Position numbers and translations under genes: made by a program. Under the pieces are notes generated by a model. That model saw only the letters and a list, made by a program, of their open reading frames with translations, made no database searches and was not told where the DNA came from. Positions 50,962-60,457 of a stretch of DNA of 64,000 bases are shown in pieces. The DNA comes from Aequorivita capsosiphonis DSM 23843. GTDB lineage: Bacteria > Bacteroidota > Bacteroidia > Flavobacteriales > Flavobacteriaceae. The stretch is taken from positions 124,001 through 188,000 of the forward strand of contig NZ_AUBG01000011.1 in assembly GCF_000429125.1 (NCBI RefSeq). The letters run 5' to 3'. Every line of letters begins with the position of its first letter. Position 1 is the stretch's first letter.

Positions 50962-52245
50962 ATGAAGTATTTCCGCACATATTTTTTCTTATTTATCTGT
51001 TTGATGGCAGCTCCATCTGCTTTCTCCCAAGTTGATAAACAACAGGAACTGGAGAACAAGCGGAAGGCAATCTTGGAGGAAATAAAACAAATAAACTCGC
51101 TTCTTTTTAAAACGAAGAAAGAGGAAAAGTCTGTTTTGTCACAAGTGGAAGACCTCAACCAACGTATTTCAGCTTCAGAAAATCTTATACGCGTTACCAA
51201 CCAACAAGCCAATCTGCTTACCCGAAACATTAACGATAACATCAATAAAATAAGCACGTTACGTGACGAATTAAAGGTGATGAAGGCGGATTATGCCCAA
51301 ATGATCCAGAAATCCTATAAAAGCAAAAATCAGCAGAGCCGGGTTATGTTTTTGCTTTCATCGGAAAACTTTTTACAAGCCTATAAGCGCGTTCAATATA
51401 TGAAACAATATGCAGCCTTCAGAAAAAAGCAAGGCGAGGGCATTAAGGCAAAAACGGAGGAACTTCAGCAATTAAATTCAGATTTAATCAGCCAAAAGAA
51501 AACCAAACAAAAGTTGATTGCTGAAAACGAACAGGCAAAAAAGAAATTGACCCAAGAACGCAAAGACCAACAGGATTTAGTTGCGACGCTAAAGAAGGAC
51601 GAAAGCAAATTCACCACCCAAATAAGAGCTAAACAAAAACAAGCGGATGAAATAGACCGACAGATTGATGCGCTTATTAGAGCCGCTATTGAAGAAGCAA
51701 ACCGAATTGCAAGGGAAAAGGCAGCGAGAGAAAATGCGAATAAAAAACCTAATGAAAGCACCAAAAACACCGTCACTAAAGCTGGAAAAACAGAAGAGTT
51801 CGCACTAACAGCTGAAGACAAAGCCTTAGCGGCAAGTTTTACGAGTAATAAAGGGAAGCTTCCATGGCCTGTGGAAAAAGGTATGGTTGTAAAAAGTTTT
51901 GGAACGCATCAGCATCCGCAATTCCCGAATGTGACTACAAATAGCAGCGGGGTGGAAATTGCTACCAGTGACAACGCCGAAGTACGATCTATTTTTGAAG
52001 GACAAGTGATGTCTATCCAAGTTATAAAAGGTGCTAATAAAGTACTATTTATCCAGCACGGAGATTACATTTCTGTATATAGCAACTTAGCTACAGTCTC
52101 CGTAAAAAAAGGTGATAAGGTTTCTACCAAACAAACTATTGGTACAGTTGCTAAAAGTCATACTGAAGGCCGAACAGTTTTGAAGTTTTATATTTATAAA
52201 AATAAAACAAAAATAAATCCTGCAGATTGGATTTATAGGATGTAG
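50962..52245 (+). CDS. EnvC-like murein hydrolase activator (degenerate LytM)
   Basis: A 427-residue periplasmic protein: signal peptide ending AFSQ, a long coiled-coil domain (about 22-255; KQQELENKRKAILEEIKQIN, lysine/glutamate/glutamine rich), a linker, and a LytM/M23 domain (about 285-427). The usual zinc ligands are absent: where HxGxD is expected the sequence is SSGVEIATS (residues about 327-335), and the later HxH is replaced (KFYIYKN). This is the pattern of EnvC-type activators of N-acetylmuramoyl-L-alanine amidases rather than active endopeptidases. It closes the operon and ends at a strong terminator. Confidence 0.88.
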   Translation: MKYFRTYFFLFICLMAAPSAFSQVDKQQELENKRKAILEEIKQINSLLFKTKKEEKSVLSQVEDLNQRISASENLIRVTNQQANLLTRNINDNINKISTLRDELKVMKADYAQMIQKSYKSKNQQSRVMFLLSSENFLQAYKRVQYMKQYAAFRKKQGEGIKAKTEELQQLNSDLISQKKTKQKLIAENEQAKKKLTQERKDQQDLVATLKKDESKFTTQIRAKQKQADEIDRQIDALIRAAIEEANRIAREKAARENANKKPNESTKNTVTKAGKTEEFALTAEDKALAASFTSNKGKLPWPVEKGMVVKSFGTHQHPQFPNVTTNSSGVEIATSDNAEVRSIFEGQVMSIQVIKGANKVLFIQHGDYISVYSNLATVSVKKGDKVSTKQTIGTVAKSHTEGRTVLKFYIYKNKTKINPADWIYRM

Positions 52246-52450
52246 ATTTTAGTTTGGAGAGCAGCTATAACATTAACCACAAGTTACAAACTCATTAATT
52301 AGTAACCAACTCGAGTTATCCAGTATCCATATTCCTAATCACCGATAATTCTAATTGTAGCTTATTCCCCGAAATATTTTTTCCTCTGCAAAATATGCGA
52401 GGATTATGACTATTAATCTCAGCATTAGCTGTCTTTACAAAATGTTTGTA

Positions 52451-52487
52451 TACAAAAAAGGGAACCATTGCGGCTCCCTTTTTTGTA
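52451..52487. terminator. Bidirectional terminator between the EnvC-like and subtilase genes
   Basis: TACAAAAAAGGGA / TCCCTTTTTTGTA, a perfect 13-bp stem with an inner CC/GG pair, between convergent genes. Confidence 0.85.
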
Positions 52488-52507
52488 TTAAAGAATACTT
52501 TCAGAAA

Positions 52508-55500
52508 TTAATTTCCGATAATCAGCTTTTTGGTTTCAAGATGATTTCCTGCTTTTATAGTAATAAAATAAATACCGTTAGCAAATCCTGAAACATCCAT
52601 GCTACTTGAAGTCTTTCCAGCAAGTTCAGTTTCCGAAAGCTGAACTAAACGCTGTCCAAGACTATTAAACAAGGTGATTGCCACATTGCTTTCAACATCC
52701 TTCCAAGACATAAATACTTGGTTTTCTGCAGGATTTGGATACATAGAAAATGAAGAAAACACATTGTCTGTAACGCCTAATGACTCAACTACTGAAACGT
52801 TGTCTATAAAAGTGCTATTGCCATAACCTGTAACGTTTACAATTCTAAACTGTACACTTTGACCTAAATAGTCTGTTAAATCTATAGTTTCTTTGCGCCA
52901 GTCACTTGCTGAGGTTGGCTGCCAAGCACTGCTCACATATCCAGGAACCGTAGAAAGATCTAAGCCTTCCTTATAATAAATTTCTGTAAAAGTAGCACCA
53001 CAATCTGTAGAAATATCAACTCGTAGGGCATCAGAATAACTAGTGGAGTATTGTGCTTTCGCTAAATCAAATGTGAATGCCGCCGAAGAAGTCCCTGTTA
53101 AATCCACAAATAGTGTTTCTAATGAATCCTCTTGTCCCGAAGCATTATAGGCATTATTATCAATATATACAGTCAAGGTTGATGCACCATCACTTCCAGT
53201 TGTAGTTCTCTGTTGCCAAGTAATATTGTTATCAGGATTGATTATGCTCCAACCTGGAGGTGGAACTCCATTTACATCAAAAGGTTCTACGTAATCCAAT
53301 CCCTCGGCGTCAATTGCAGCATAAAATGAAATCTCGTCCGTATCATTAGCTGGGTTTTCATCACCGCTTAGATCAACAGATACGTTGAGTGTATAGCTAC
53401 CAGAATTTGTGATATCTAAAGGTGTAGTGAAATCGTATGTCACTTGTTCCCCAGCATTTAAAGTTCCTGTATAGGTTTCAGTAACGGCTGGTTCTCCACT
53501 TAATTGATAACTTAAATCAAAATTGCTTTCTGGTGAAGCCCCAAAGTTTCTTACAACTGCAGAAACCGTTACGGGTCCTGGATTACAAATAATATTGAAA
53601 TCACTTGGCTGATTGTTGATTTCAATTGATAAGTCCGTTGAAAGAGAACAATTAAGCAAGCCACCATTGTATTTTTTGGCGATACTTCTTCTTCCTTCCC
53701 AGCTGTCTGTAGCGTTCTTGGCCACGGCAGCATACCAAATAACATCGTCTGGATCTGAAATTGGAACCGTAATAGTATTGGTTGTGGAAGTTCCTACAAC
53801 TTCCATATATTTTTCTCCCAATATATAAAAATCGTAAGATTCTGCATCGGCAACGGCGTTCCAAGAGAAACTCGCCTCTGTTGGACAAAGCTGCGATACC
53901 TGAACATTGGTAACTAAAGGTGCAATTGAAAAAGTGTCATCGCTTACATCTTGGAAAGATCCGTTACTAACTCGTATCAAGGCGTCTCCAGTTACAGAGT
54001 TTGGCACACTCCATCCATAATTTGTGGTAGTGTTTGAAACCGTTGCAATAGCATTCCAGCTTGTACCATTATCTACTGAATATTCAAGAACGAAATCTGA
54101 AGTTGTATTTACAGGAACGGCATCCCAATGAATTGATTCTGTTTCACCAGGAACAAAGCTTTCTCCTGCATTTGGATACGTAACGGTAACATTATCTTCA
54201 ATAATTTCATAAACTACATAATATTCCTGTGGACCCACTGGAACGTTGAAGCCCTTAATGTTTATATTATAATTTCCTGCAGTTGGATTATTGATAAGCA
54301 CCTGCTCCATATTATTTAGGTGATCAGGGCCATTAGTAGCTGGAAGATTTAATGTAGTTGGATTCGGAGTTGGATCTAAAATATAAGGAAGGTATTCCGT
54401 ACTTGCCGGATCAGTAACAACCAAATCTAAATCGTTTACCAAAGCTGGATTAGCCCCTGGAGAAGCAGGAGTATCGCTCCAATAAACCATAAAACGAACT
54501 TGCTTAGTACCAGATGGCACATTGATGCTATGATCATTGGAACTACCTTGTGTCATGGTGCTTGAAAGGAAACGACCATCCTCAATAAGTTTTGCAGCGC
54601 GAAGACCGTTGACAATTCCCCATCCAAATTTATAATCTGGCCCTACGTTCCCAGCATCTTGTGCCGTATTTAGCAACGTTGCCTTAATAAGTGCAGATGT
54701 TGGTAAATCACCGCCATTAGCCTCAGAATATGCTTGGTAAAGTTGTGCAGAAACACCTGCAATTCCCGGAGAAGCTCCAGAAGTACCACCAAAACTCTGA
54801 TAGGTATTATTTTCGTTTGTTGAAATTTGATTTTGACCGTTAGCAGCGATATCCGGTTTAATCCTACCGTCGTGAGCAGGTCCGCGGCTACTAGAAGAAA
54901 CTAATGAACCATCAAAGAAAACGTTTGCAGTTGCAATTACATTTTTCCCCTGTTTATGGCCACCAGTGATATTTCCCCATTGATTTCCTGCGCCATACCC
55001 ACAATTGCTACCATTCGAGTTTCCAGCAGAAAAAGTATGCTGCAAACTAGGAAGGTCGTGTACTTGAGTATCCACCGTTTTTGTAACGCTGGTATAACCT
55101 TCGTTACATCCGTTACTGTAACTGGAATTTGTAATCAGAACATCACCACTATTGATAAGTGAAACCGTTGCATTATCCAAAAAAGATGATGCATAATTAG
55201 ACACATATAACATGGCGCCTGCTGCCATCCCTCTGTTGGAAGGATTCAAGTTGCCAGCTCCAGCCATAATTCCTGAAACGCCGTCGCCATGGCTCGCATT
55301 GGTACCACTAGCTCTTGAGTTGTCTATTCTTCCCTGAAAATCGATATGTGGACCAACAATACCATCATCTCGGCATAAAACACCAATATTTAAACCAGTA
55401 TAGTTTCTTCCTGCTGAGGTTTGTGTATCCAGATTGCTAGAACGGTGCAGGCTTCTACCACGGGTATCATCGGGAACAGCAGGAGCAACAATAAGCTCAA

Positions 55501-56101
55501 CCCATTTAACAAAAGACAGATTAGAGAGATCTTCCAAACAATTATTAGGTATGGAAAGATCGATATTGTTTGACCCTTTATATTGCTGTTTTACCGCTAT
55601 TTGTCGTTCTGCAAGTTGCTGAATAACATATTGCGTATCCACGTGCTTGTAAAACTCAAGCGTTACCAGGATGTTATCGCCCTCGATTGCATAATCGTCA
55701 TAGCCTCCATTTTTTAATGCTGCGGAAAGCTTTGCATTTCCATCAACGGGAACAATAGTACGAACCCCATTATCTCTCAATAAATTTATAGAAGTTCTTT
55801 TTGGAAAATAAAAAAGGTAGGTTTTATGTGGAATATATTCTAAAAGTTCCAGGTTATTTTGCGTAAACAAATCTTGAACCTTCTGTGAGGGAGTTTCATA
55901 AAACTGAACCCAACCAACATAGCCATCGGCCATTTTTGAAGATTCTGGCATTTGACTCCATTGAAAAGTAGCTATATTTTCAGGCATCGGGTATGTGTCG
56001 CCTTGTAAATTAAGATCGTTTTGACCAAAACTTATTGTAAAAACAAGAAGTAAAGTCAAAAAACAAATTCTTTTAAAAAGAAATAAGGTAGTTTTTTTCA
56101 T
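52508..56101 (-). CDS. Secreted subtilisin-like (S8) serine protease with T9SS sorting domain
   Basis: A 1197-residue extracellular protease. Signal peptide ends SFGQ (about residue 27); prodomain to about 200; S8 catalytic domain with Asp in VLCRDDGIVGPHID (about 240), His in SHGDGVSGIMAG (about 270) and Ser in GGTSGASPGIAGV (about 440; the usual GTSMASP has G instead of M). A P-domain-like or beta-sandwich segment follows (VPSGTKQVRFMVYWSD), then FnIII/CARDB-like modules, a jelly-roll region with ITNSGSYTLNV, and the C-terminal T9SS domain (YPNPAENQVFMSW to KLIIGN). It has a clear promoter. Confidence 0.93.
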   Translation of the reverse strand: MKKTTLFLFKRICFLTLLLVFTISFGQNDLNLQGDTYPMPENIATFQWSQMPESSKMADGYVGWVQFYETPSQKVQDLFTQNNLELLEYIPHKTYLFYFPKRTSINLLRDNGVRTIVPVDGNAKLSAALKNGGYDDYAIEGDNILVTLEFYKHVDTQYVIQQLAERQIAVKQQYKGSNNIDLSIPNNCLEDLSNLSFVKWVELIVAPAVPDDTRGRSLHRSSNLDTQTSAGRNYTGLNIGVLCRDDGIVGPHIDFQGRIDNSRASGTNASHGDGVSGIMAGAGNLNPSNRGMAAGAMLYVSNYASSFLDNATVSLINSGDVLITNSSYSNGCNEGYTSVTKTVDTQVHDLPSLQHTFSAGNSNGSNCGYGAGNQWGNITGGHKQGKNVIATANVFFDGSLVSSSSRGPAHDGRIKPDIAANGQNQISTNENNTYQSFGGTSGASPGIAGVSAQLYQAYSEANGGDLPTSALIKATLLNTAQDAGNVGPDYKFGWGIVNGLRAAKLIEDGRFLSSTMTQGSSNDHSINVPSGTKQVRFMVYWSDTPASPGANPALVNDLDLVVTDPASTEYLPYILDPTPNPTTLNLPATNGPDHLNNMEQVLINNPTAGNYNINIKGFNVPVGPQEYYVVYEIIEDNVTVTYPNAGESFVPGETESIHWDAVPVNTTSDFVLEYSVDNGTSWNAIATVSNTTTNYGWSVPNSVTGDALIRVSNGSFQDVSDDTFSIAPLVTNVQVSQLCPTEASFSWNAVADAESYDFYILGEKYMEVVGTSTTNTITVPISDPDDVIWYAAVAKNATDSWEGRRSIAKKYNGGLLNCSLSTDLSIEINNQPSDFNIICNPGPVTVSAVVRNFGASPESNFDLSYQLSGEPAVTETYTGTLNAGEQVTYDFTTPLDITNSGSYTLNVSVDLSGDENPANDTDEISFYAAIDAEGLDYVEPFDVNGVPPPGWSIINPDNNITWQQRTTTGSDGASTLTVYIDNNAYNASGQEDSLETLFVDLTGTSSAAFTFDLAKAQYSTSYSDALRVDISTDCGATFTEIYYKEGLDLSTVPGYVSSAWQPTSASDWRKETIDLTDYLGQSVQFRIVNVTGYGNSTFIDNVSVVESLGVTDNVFSSFSMYPNPAENQVFMSWKDVESNVAITLFNSLGQRLVQLSETELAGKTSSSMDVSGFANGIYFITIKAGNHLETKKLIIGN

Positions 56102-56177
56102 GTTTATTGGCGTTGGGAATTTAGGTTTAAAATAATATATCTTAAGATTTCCTAAAGGAATTTTTAAGAAAGGATTC

Positions 56178-56207
56178 CAAATATATTTAATACCACCAAT
56201 AAATCAA
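56178..56207 (-). promoter_or_regulatory. Promoter of the subtilase gene (TTG-N19-TATATTTG)
   Basis: Minus strand: TTG at 56207-56205, 19-base spacer, TATATTTG at 56185-56178, with a leader of about 70 nt. Confidence 0.7.
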
Positions 56208-56283
56208 TGAGAATTCTGTAAAAATAATTTAATTAACTAAAATGATTGTAAGGTTTTTGTGAATTCAACGCATTCACAAAAAG

Positions 56284-56793
56284 TTAGATAAACAAGGCTT
56301 TTAATTCCGTAGCATTCTTAGGTTTCATTTTTCCCGCTAAAACCAAACTCAATTGCTTTCGACGCAGTGCAGCCTCAAAGCGTTCTTTTTCTAAGTCAGT
56401 TTCAGCAACCAATTCAGGTACCCGAACCGGGCTTCCCGATTCATCAACCGCTACAAAAGTATAGATGGCCTCGTTACTTAGGCTTCTTTCACCACTTTCT
56501 CTATCTTCAATAAAAACATCCATATATACTTCCATAGAACTGGAAAAAGCCCGGGAAACTTTTGCTTCAACCGTAACTACGCTCCCTAACGGAATCATTT
56601 TATTAAAGGCTACGTGGTTTACAGAGGCAGTTACTACTATTCTTCTACTATGACGACGAGCGGCAATGCTCGCGGCGCGATCCATTCTTGCTAGCAACTC
56701 TCCCCCAAACATATTCCCTATTGGGTTTGTTTCACTGGGAAGTACCATGTCTGTATAAATTGTAAGCGACTCGTTTGCAGTTTTCGATTGCAT
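56284..56793 (-). CDS. Acyl-CoA thioesterase (YciA/BFIT-type hotdog)
   Basis: Cytoplasmic enzyme that hydrolyses acyl-CoA. From ATG 56793 the product has 169 residues. MVLPSETNPIGNMFGGELLARMDRAASIAARRHSR carries the acyl-CoA thioesterase signature (NxxGxxFGGxLLxxMD), with VNHVAFNKMIPLGSVV and SLSNEAIYTFVAVDE. An ATG at 56811 is in frame, but a promoter box overlaps it, which supports the later start. Confidence 0.92.
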   Translation of the reverse strand: MQSKTANESLTIYTDMVLPSETNPIGNMFGGELLARMDRAASIAARRHSRRIVVTASVNHVAFNKMIPLGSVVTVEAKVSRAFSSSMEVYMDVFIEDRESGERSLSNEAIYTFVAVDESGSPVRVPELVAETDLEKERFEAALRRKQLSLVLAGKMKPKNATELKALFI

Positions 56794-56808
56794 CGTAAAT
56801 TTTTTTTG

Positions 56809-56816
56809 CAAAGATA
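56809..56816 (-). promoter_or_regulatory. -7 promoter box (TATCTTTG) for the thioesterase gene
   Basis: Exact TAnnTTTG on the minus strand, 15 bases before the ATG at 56793. Confidence 0.55.
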
Positions 56817-56925
56817 CTTAAGTAGAGGAGTAAAGAATAAAGAAATAAGAGAAAAGAACAAAGAGAAAACAGAGTTGAAAAGTGTAAGAAATCTCCCGTA
56901 GCTTTTTCTAATCTATATCAACTAT

Positions 56926-57864
56926 CTACTGAAGTTCTTGTACCAAAAGCCAAGCATCGGCATTTTCGGTTCTTTTAATTTCGTGAAGGTTATTTAAAGC
57001 TTCCTTGCGATCTTCAAAACTGGAATAAAGAACTTGGTGGAGACCATAACGCGTAGTTTCCATTTTTAATGGAGAATAGCCTTTTTCACGCAATTGTTCA
57101 ATTTTTTTATCGGCGTTATCTTCCAAACGGTAAGCCCCGGCGACAATATGATACTTTCCAGAATGTTTAGGAAGGTGCAAACTTAGCACTGGCAACGGAT
57201 TTTCAATTACAAAAGTTGCTTCCTGAATTTGATTATCAATCAAGGAGTTTGCCTTTTGCCGTTCGGCATAATTGAATTTTTGAACCTGATTCTCATAAAA
57301 TTTCAAACTTCCAAAACCAATTGCCGAAATCGCAATAACAGCAATTGCAGCATATTTAAGATATGGTTTTGCAGCTCTAGTTTCAGGCGTAATGGCAATG
57401 GGTGCTTTCTTTTCTAAAGCTTCAACGGTTTCTTTATAAACTTCACGATTTATTTTTGGCGAAGTAAAAGAGGAAAGTCCAAAAGCCGAAGCATTAAAAT
57501 TTTGTTGTGCTAAAGGCTCAAACTGAAGTAATTTTTCCTCATTTAAAGAAAACTCACCAATATTTTTAAATGTAATTTTTTTTCCTTCAGAAAGTTCTCT
57601 TGAAATTTGAGTGGTGTAATTTCGAATTTGTTGCAATGCAGTTTCATAACTACATTTATCTACAGAAGCCACATAATTGGCAAACAAACCATCATTTGCC
57701 TGCAATTGTTTATTAAAGGAAACAATTTTTGAAGGTGGATGAAATGTATTTGAAGAAGCATCGATATAAGCAGACTTCGAACGCGTCAAAAATGCACCAA
57801 ATCCAGGAATGATCACACATTCGTATCGATATAGCAGGTCGGTTATGTAGGTAGTAAGTTGCAT
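56926..57864 (-). CDS. HU-like (CCDC81-type) and SPOR-domain membrane protein
   Basis: A 312-residue bitopic membrane protein. The N-terminal part (MQLTTYITDLLYRYECVIIPGFGAFLTR, about 1-130) resembles the HU-CCDC81 domains found in Bacteroidota. A single transmembrane helix follows (YAAIAVIAISAIGFGSLKFY, about 180), and the C-terminal domain (KYHIVAGAYRLEDNADKKIEQLREKGYSP) is a SPOR domain that binds denuded septal peptidoglycan. It may link the chromosome or an HU-like partner with the division site. A TTG-N19-TAATTTTG promoter 5 bases before 57864 supports this start rather than the ATG at 57894. Confidence 0.85.
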   Translation of the reverse strand: MQLTTYITDLLYRYECVIIPGFGAFLTRSKSAYIDASSNTFHPPSKIVSFNKQLQANDGLFANYVASVDKCSYETALQQIRNYTTQISRELSEGKKITFKNIGEFSLNEEKLLQFEPLAQQNFNASAFGLSSFTSPKINREVYKETVEALEKKAPIAITPETRAAKPYLKYAAIAVIAISAIGFGSLKFYENQVQKFNYAERQKANSLIDNQIQEATFVIENPLPVLSLHLPKHSGKYHIVAGAYRLEDNADKKIEQLREKGYSPLKMETTRYGLHQVLYSSFEDRKEALNNLHEIKRTENADAWLLVQELQ

Positions 57865-57869
57865 ATTAA

Positions 57870-57899
57870 CAAAATTAGCCTTTTTTCGCATCAATCCAA
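57870..57899 (-). promoter_or_regulatory. Promoter of the HU/SPOR gene (TTG-N19-TAATTTTG)
   Basis: Minus strand: TTG at 57899-57897, 19-base spacer, TAATTTTG at 57877-57870. The box ends 5 bases before the ATG at 57864, so the leader is nearly absent. Confidence 0.65.
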
Positions 57900-57975
57900 T
57901 TTTAGTTTTACTAATTTATTAACAACCTAAAAAGTTGTATTTTTAAACTTTCCCCTCTTTTATAATTTTCGAACT

Positions 57976-59079
57976 ATGCTTTCTACAAACGAACTTCGCT
58001 ATACGCTTGCATTGCAACGAACTCCAAATCTGGGAGACATTTCTGCAAAAAAACTATTGCGGAAAATGGGATCTGCGGAAGAAATCTTTAAAGAGAAAAA
58101 AAGTAACCTCGCTAAAATTAATGGCATCGGACTTTTACGCTTAAGGGATATTAATTTGAAACGACAATTGGAAGAAGCTGATGAGGAATTGCGGTTTATT
58201 GAAGACAACGCTATTGAATTCAGCTATTTCAAAGACAAAACCTACCCCGAAAAACTAAAGCATTGTATAGATGGCCCCATACTTTTCTTTCACCGTGGAA
58301 ATATTGACTTGGTTGGTAAAAAAATAATTAGCATTGTAGGCACCCGAAAAATCACAAGTTATGGCAATACTTTTTGTCAGAATTTAATTGAGGAACTTGC
58401 ACCTTTAAATCCAGTGATTGTTTCAGGATTGGCCTATGGAGTTGACATATGTGCACATAAAGCGGCCATAGAAAATAATTTGCAAAACATTGCTTGTCTG
58501 GCGCATGGACTAAATCAGATTTATCCAAAAAATCATAAGAGATATGTAAAAGATATTGAAGAAAACGGTGGATTTATAACGGAGTTCTGGAGTAGCGATG
58601 CTTTTGATAGAAATAACTTTTTAAAGCGCAACAGAGTTATCGCAGGTCTTTCCGAAGCAACCATTGTTATTGAATCTGCTGAAAAAGGCGGAAGTTTGGT
58701 TACTGCAGATATAGCACACTCCTATAATCGCGAAGTCTTTGCTGTTCCAGGAAGAGCAACCGATAGCCAAAGCCGCGGTTGTAATAACTTGATAAAGCAG
58801 CAAAAAGCGCAAGTGCTCACTAGTGCGGCAGATATAATTTATATGTTGGATTGGGATTTAAAAGAAGCCAAAAAACCCAGACAAACCCAACTTTTTGTAG
58901 AATTAGACGAAGAAGAAAAAATTGTTTTCCGCTTTTTAAAGGAAAAGGACAAGGAGCTATTAGACAGCATCGCCATAGAATGTAACATTCCAGCTTATAA
59001 AGCTGCTAGCATCTTAATGAATATGGAATTAAAAGGCGTTGTGAGACCATTGCCAGGGAAGTTGTTTCAGTTGGTTTGA
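57976..59079 (+). CDS. dprA: DNA-processing protein DprA
   Basis: Loads RecA on incoming single-stranded DNA in natural transformation. The 367 residues contain a helix-hairpin-helix/SAM-like N terminus, the Rossmann core with SIVGTRKITSYGNTFCQ (about residue 115), SGLAYGVDICAHKAAIEN and SAEKGGSLVTADIAHSYNREVFAVPGR, and a C-terminal winged-helix (DLKEAKKPRQTQLFVELDEEEKIVF...). All are typical. It is divergent from the HU/SPOR gene. No other competence gene except the ComEB-like dCMP deaminase is in the window. Confidence 0.95.
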   Translation: MLSTNELRYTLALQRTPNLGDISAKKLLRKMGSAEEIFKEKKSNLAKINGIGLLRLRDINLKRQLEEADEELRFIEDNAIEFSYFKDKTYPEKLKHCIDGPILFFHRGNIDLVGKKIISIVGTRKITSYGNTFCQNLIEELAPLNPVIVSGLAYGVDICAHKAAIENNLQNIACLAHGLNQIYPKNHKRYVKDIEENGGFITEFWSSDAFDRNNFLKRNRVIAGLSEATIVIESAEKGGSLVTADIAHSYNREVFAVPGRATDSQSRGCNNLIKQQKAQVLTSAADIIYMLDWDLKEAKKPRQTQLFVELDEEEKIVFRFLKEKDKELLDSIAIECNIPAYKAASILMNMELKGVVRPLPGKLFQLV

Positions 59080-59414
59080 AAAGACGTATCTGTTTCAGTC
59101 TTTCACCTAAACTCAAGTTACTTAGGCCTCTATCCGATAACTAGCGGATGCGTTCGACCAGACAGAATAATTATTTGTATATCCGCTTTTTGTCATAGGA
59201 GTAAAAAGTCTGCGAATATCTGCGATCCGAGCGATAGCGAACTGGCGAAGCAAATCAGCGGGAAAAAAAATCTGAGAATGCAAAAGATATCCCGCAGATC
59301 ACGCGAATTAACGCAGAATAGAAGGAAATATACGCTATGAAAGACTTCATATAAGAGTTGCTATGATGTCACAATTCAGATCTTTATGATATCTTGCGGA
59401 CAATCAAATAATTA
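59080..59414. repeat. Repeat-like spacer between dprA and trpS
   Basis: About 335 bases without a gene. Contains the palindromic ATCCG-ATAACTAG-CGGAT (59132-59149) and a tract of ATCTGCGAT, GCGATAGCGAACTGGCGAAG and ATCAGCGGGAA words at about 59210-59320, similar to imperfect palindromes common between flavobacterial genes. No terminator was clear for either flanking gene. Confidence 0.5.
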
Positions 59415-60383
59415 TTAATAGCCAACTCGCTCTCGCACTCTTTTTAAAACCTCATCGGCAACTTTTCCAGCTTTTTCAGCACCAGCAGCTAATGCAGCAT
59501 CTACTTCTGAAAGATTTTCCATATAATACTTATATCGCGAACGCTCTTCAGAAAATTTTTCCACTATCAATTCATATAGTGCTTGCTTCGCATGGCCATA
59601 TCCGTAATTTCCAGCTTCGTAGTTTTTTCGCATTTGTGCTACTTCTTCCTTTGAAGCCAATAATTTATAAATACCAAAAACATTACACGTATCTGGATTT
59701 TTAGGCTCCTCCATCGGCGTACTGTCGGTTTCAATGGTCATTACTTGTTTCCGAAGCGGTTTATCGTCCAAAAAGATATTGATATAATTCCCTTTAGATT
59801 TACTCATTTTAGCGCCATCCGTTCCTGGAACGTACATGGTTTCCTCTTGAACCTTGCCAACAGGCATTATAAAAGTTTCACCCATTTGGGCATGAAAACG
59901 AGAAGCAACATCACGCGTAATTTCAATATGCTGCATTTGGTCCTTACCTACTGGAACAACTTCGGCATCATATAATAATATATCTGCCGCCATAAGCATT
60001 GGATATGTAAAAAGTCCAGCGTTTACATCTTCTAAACGCCCAGCCTTATCCTTAAAGGAATGCGCTAAAGTCAAACGTTGAAAGGGGAAAAAGCAACTCA
60101 AATACCAAGAGAGCTCCGTGGTTTGCGGCACATCGCTCTGACGATAAAATACTACACGTTCCGTGTTCAAGCCCAAAGCCAACCAAGTTGCAGCGGTACT
60201 ATACGTATTTGCACGTAAGGTTTTCGCATCTTTAATCTGCGTTAACGAGTGCATATCTGCAATAAAAAGGAAAGAATCGTTATTTGGATCGTTGGCCATT
60301 TCAATGGCGGGAATGAGCGCTCCCAAAAGATTTCCTAAGTGTGGGGTTCCTGTGCTTTGTATTCCGGTAAGTATTCTAGACAT
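59415..60383 (-). CDS. trpS: Tryptophanyl-tRNA synthetase
   Basis: Class I synthetase charging tRNA-Trp. From ATG 60383 the product has 322 residues. MSRILTGIQSTGTPHLGNLLGA contains the HIGH-like TGTPHLGN; the KMSKS motif is intact (DGAKMSKSKGNYINIF). DMHSLT and SWYLSCFFPFQRL fit the family. A longer frame from 60437 would add 18 residues before the usual start and would run across the promoter box, so I use 60383. Confidence 0.96.
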   Translation of the reverse strand: MSRILTGIQSTGTPHLGNLLGALIPAIEMANDPNNDSFLFIADMHSLTQIKDAKTLRANTYSTAATWLALGLNTERVVFYRQSDVPQTTELSWYLSCFFPFQRLTLAHSFKDKAGRLEDVNAGLFTYPMLMAADILLYDAEVVPVGKDQMQHIEITRDVASRFHAQMGETFIMPVGKVQEETMYVPGTDGAKMSKSKGNYINIFLDDKPLRKQVMTIETDSTPMEEPKNPDTCNVFGIYKLLASKEEVAQMRKNYEAGNYGYGHAKQALYELIVEKFSEERSRYKYYMENLSEVDAALAAGAEKAGKVADEVLKRVRERVGY

Positions 60384-60401
60384 CGTATTAAAAAATTTCC
60401 A

Positions 60402-60409
60402 CAAAGGTA
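60402..60409 (-). promoter_or_regulatory. -7 promoter box (TACCTTTG) for trpS
   Basis: Exact TAnnTTTG on the minus strand, 18 bases before the ATG at 60383. Confidence 0.55.
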
Positions 60410-60442
60410 CTTTATTTGATTTATTCGCATCGTTCAAATTGT

Positions 60443-60450
60443 TACTTTTG
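60443..60450 (+). promoter_or_regulatory. -7 promoter box (TACTTTTG) for plsC
   Basis: Exact TAnnTTTG 7 bases before the ATG at 60458, so the leader would be 2-3 nt at most. No clear -33 element. Confidence 0.5.
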
Positions 60451-60457
60451 ATACTTT

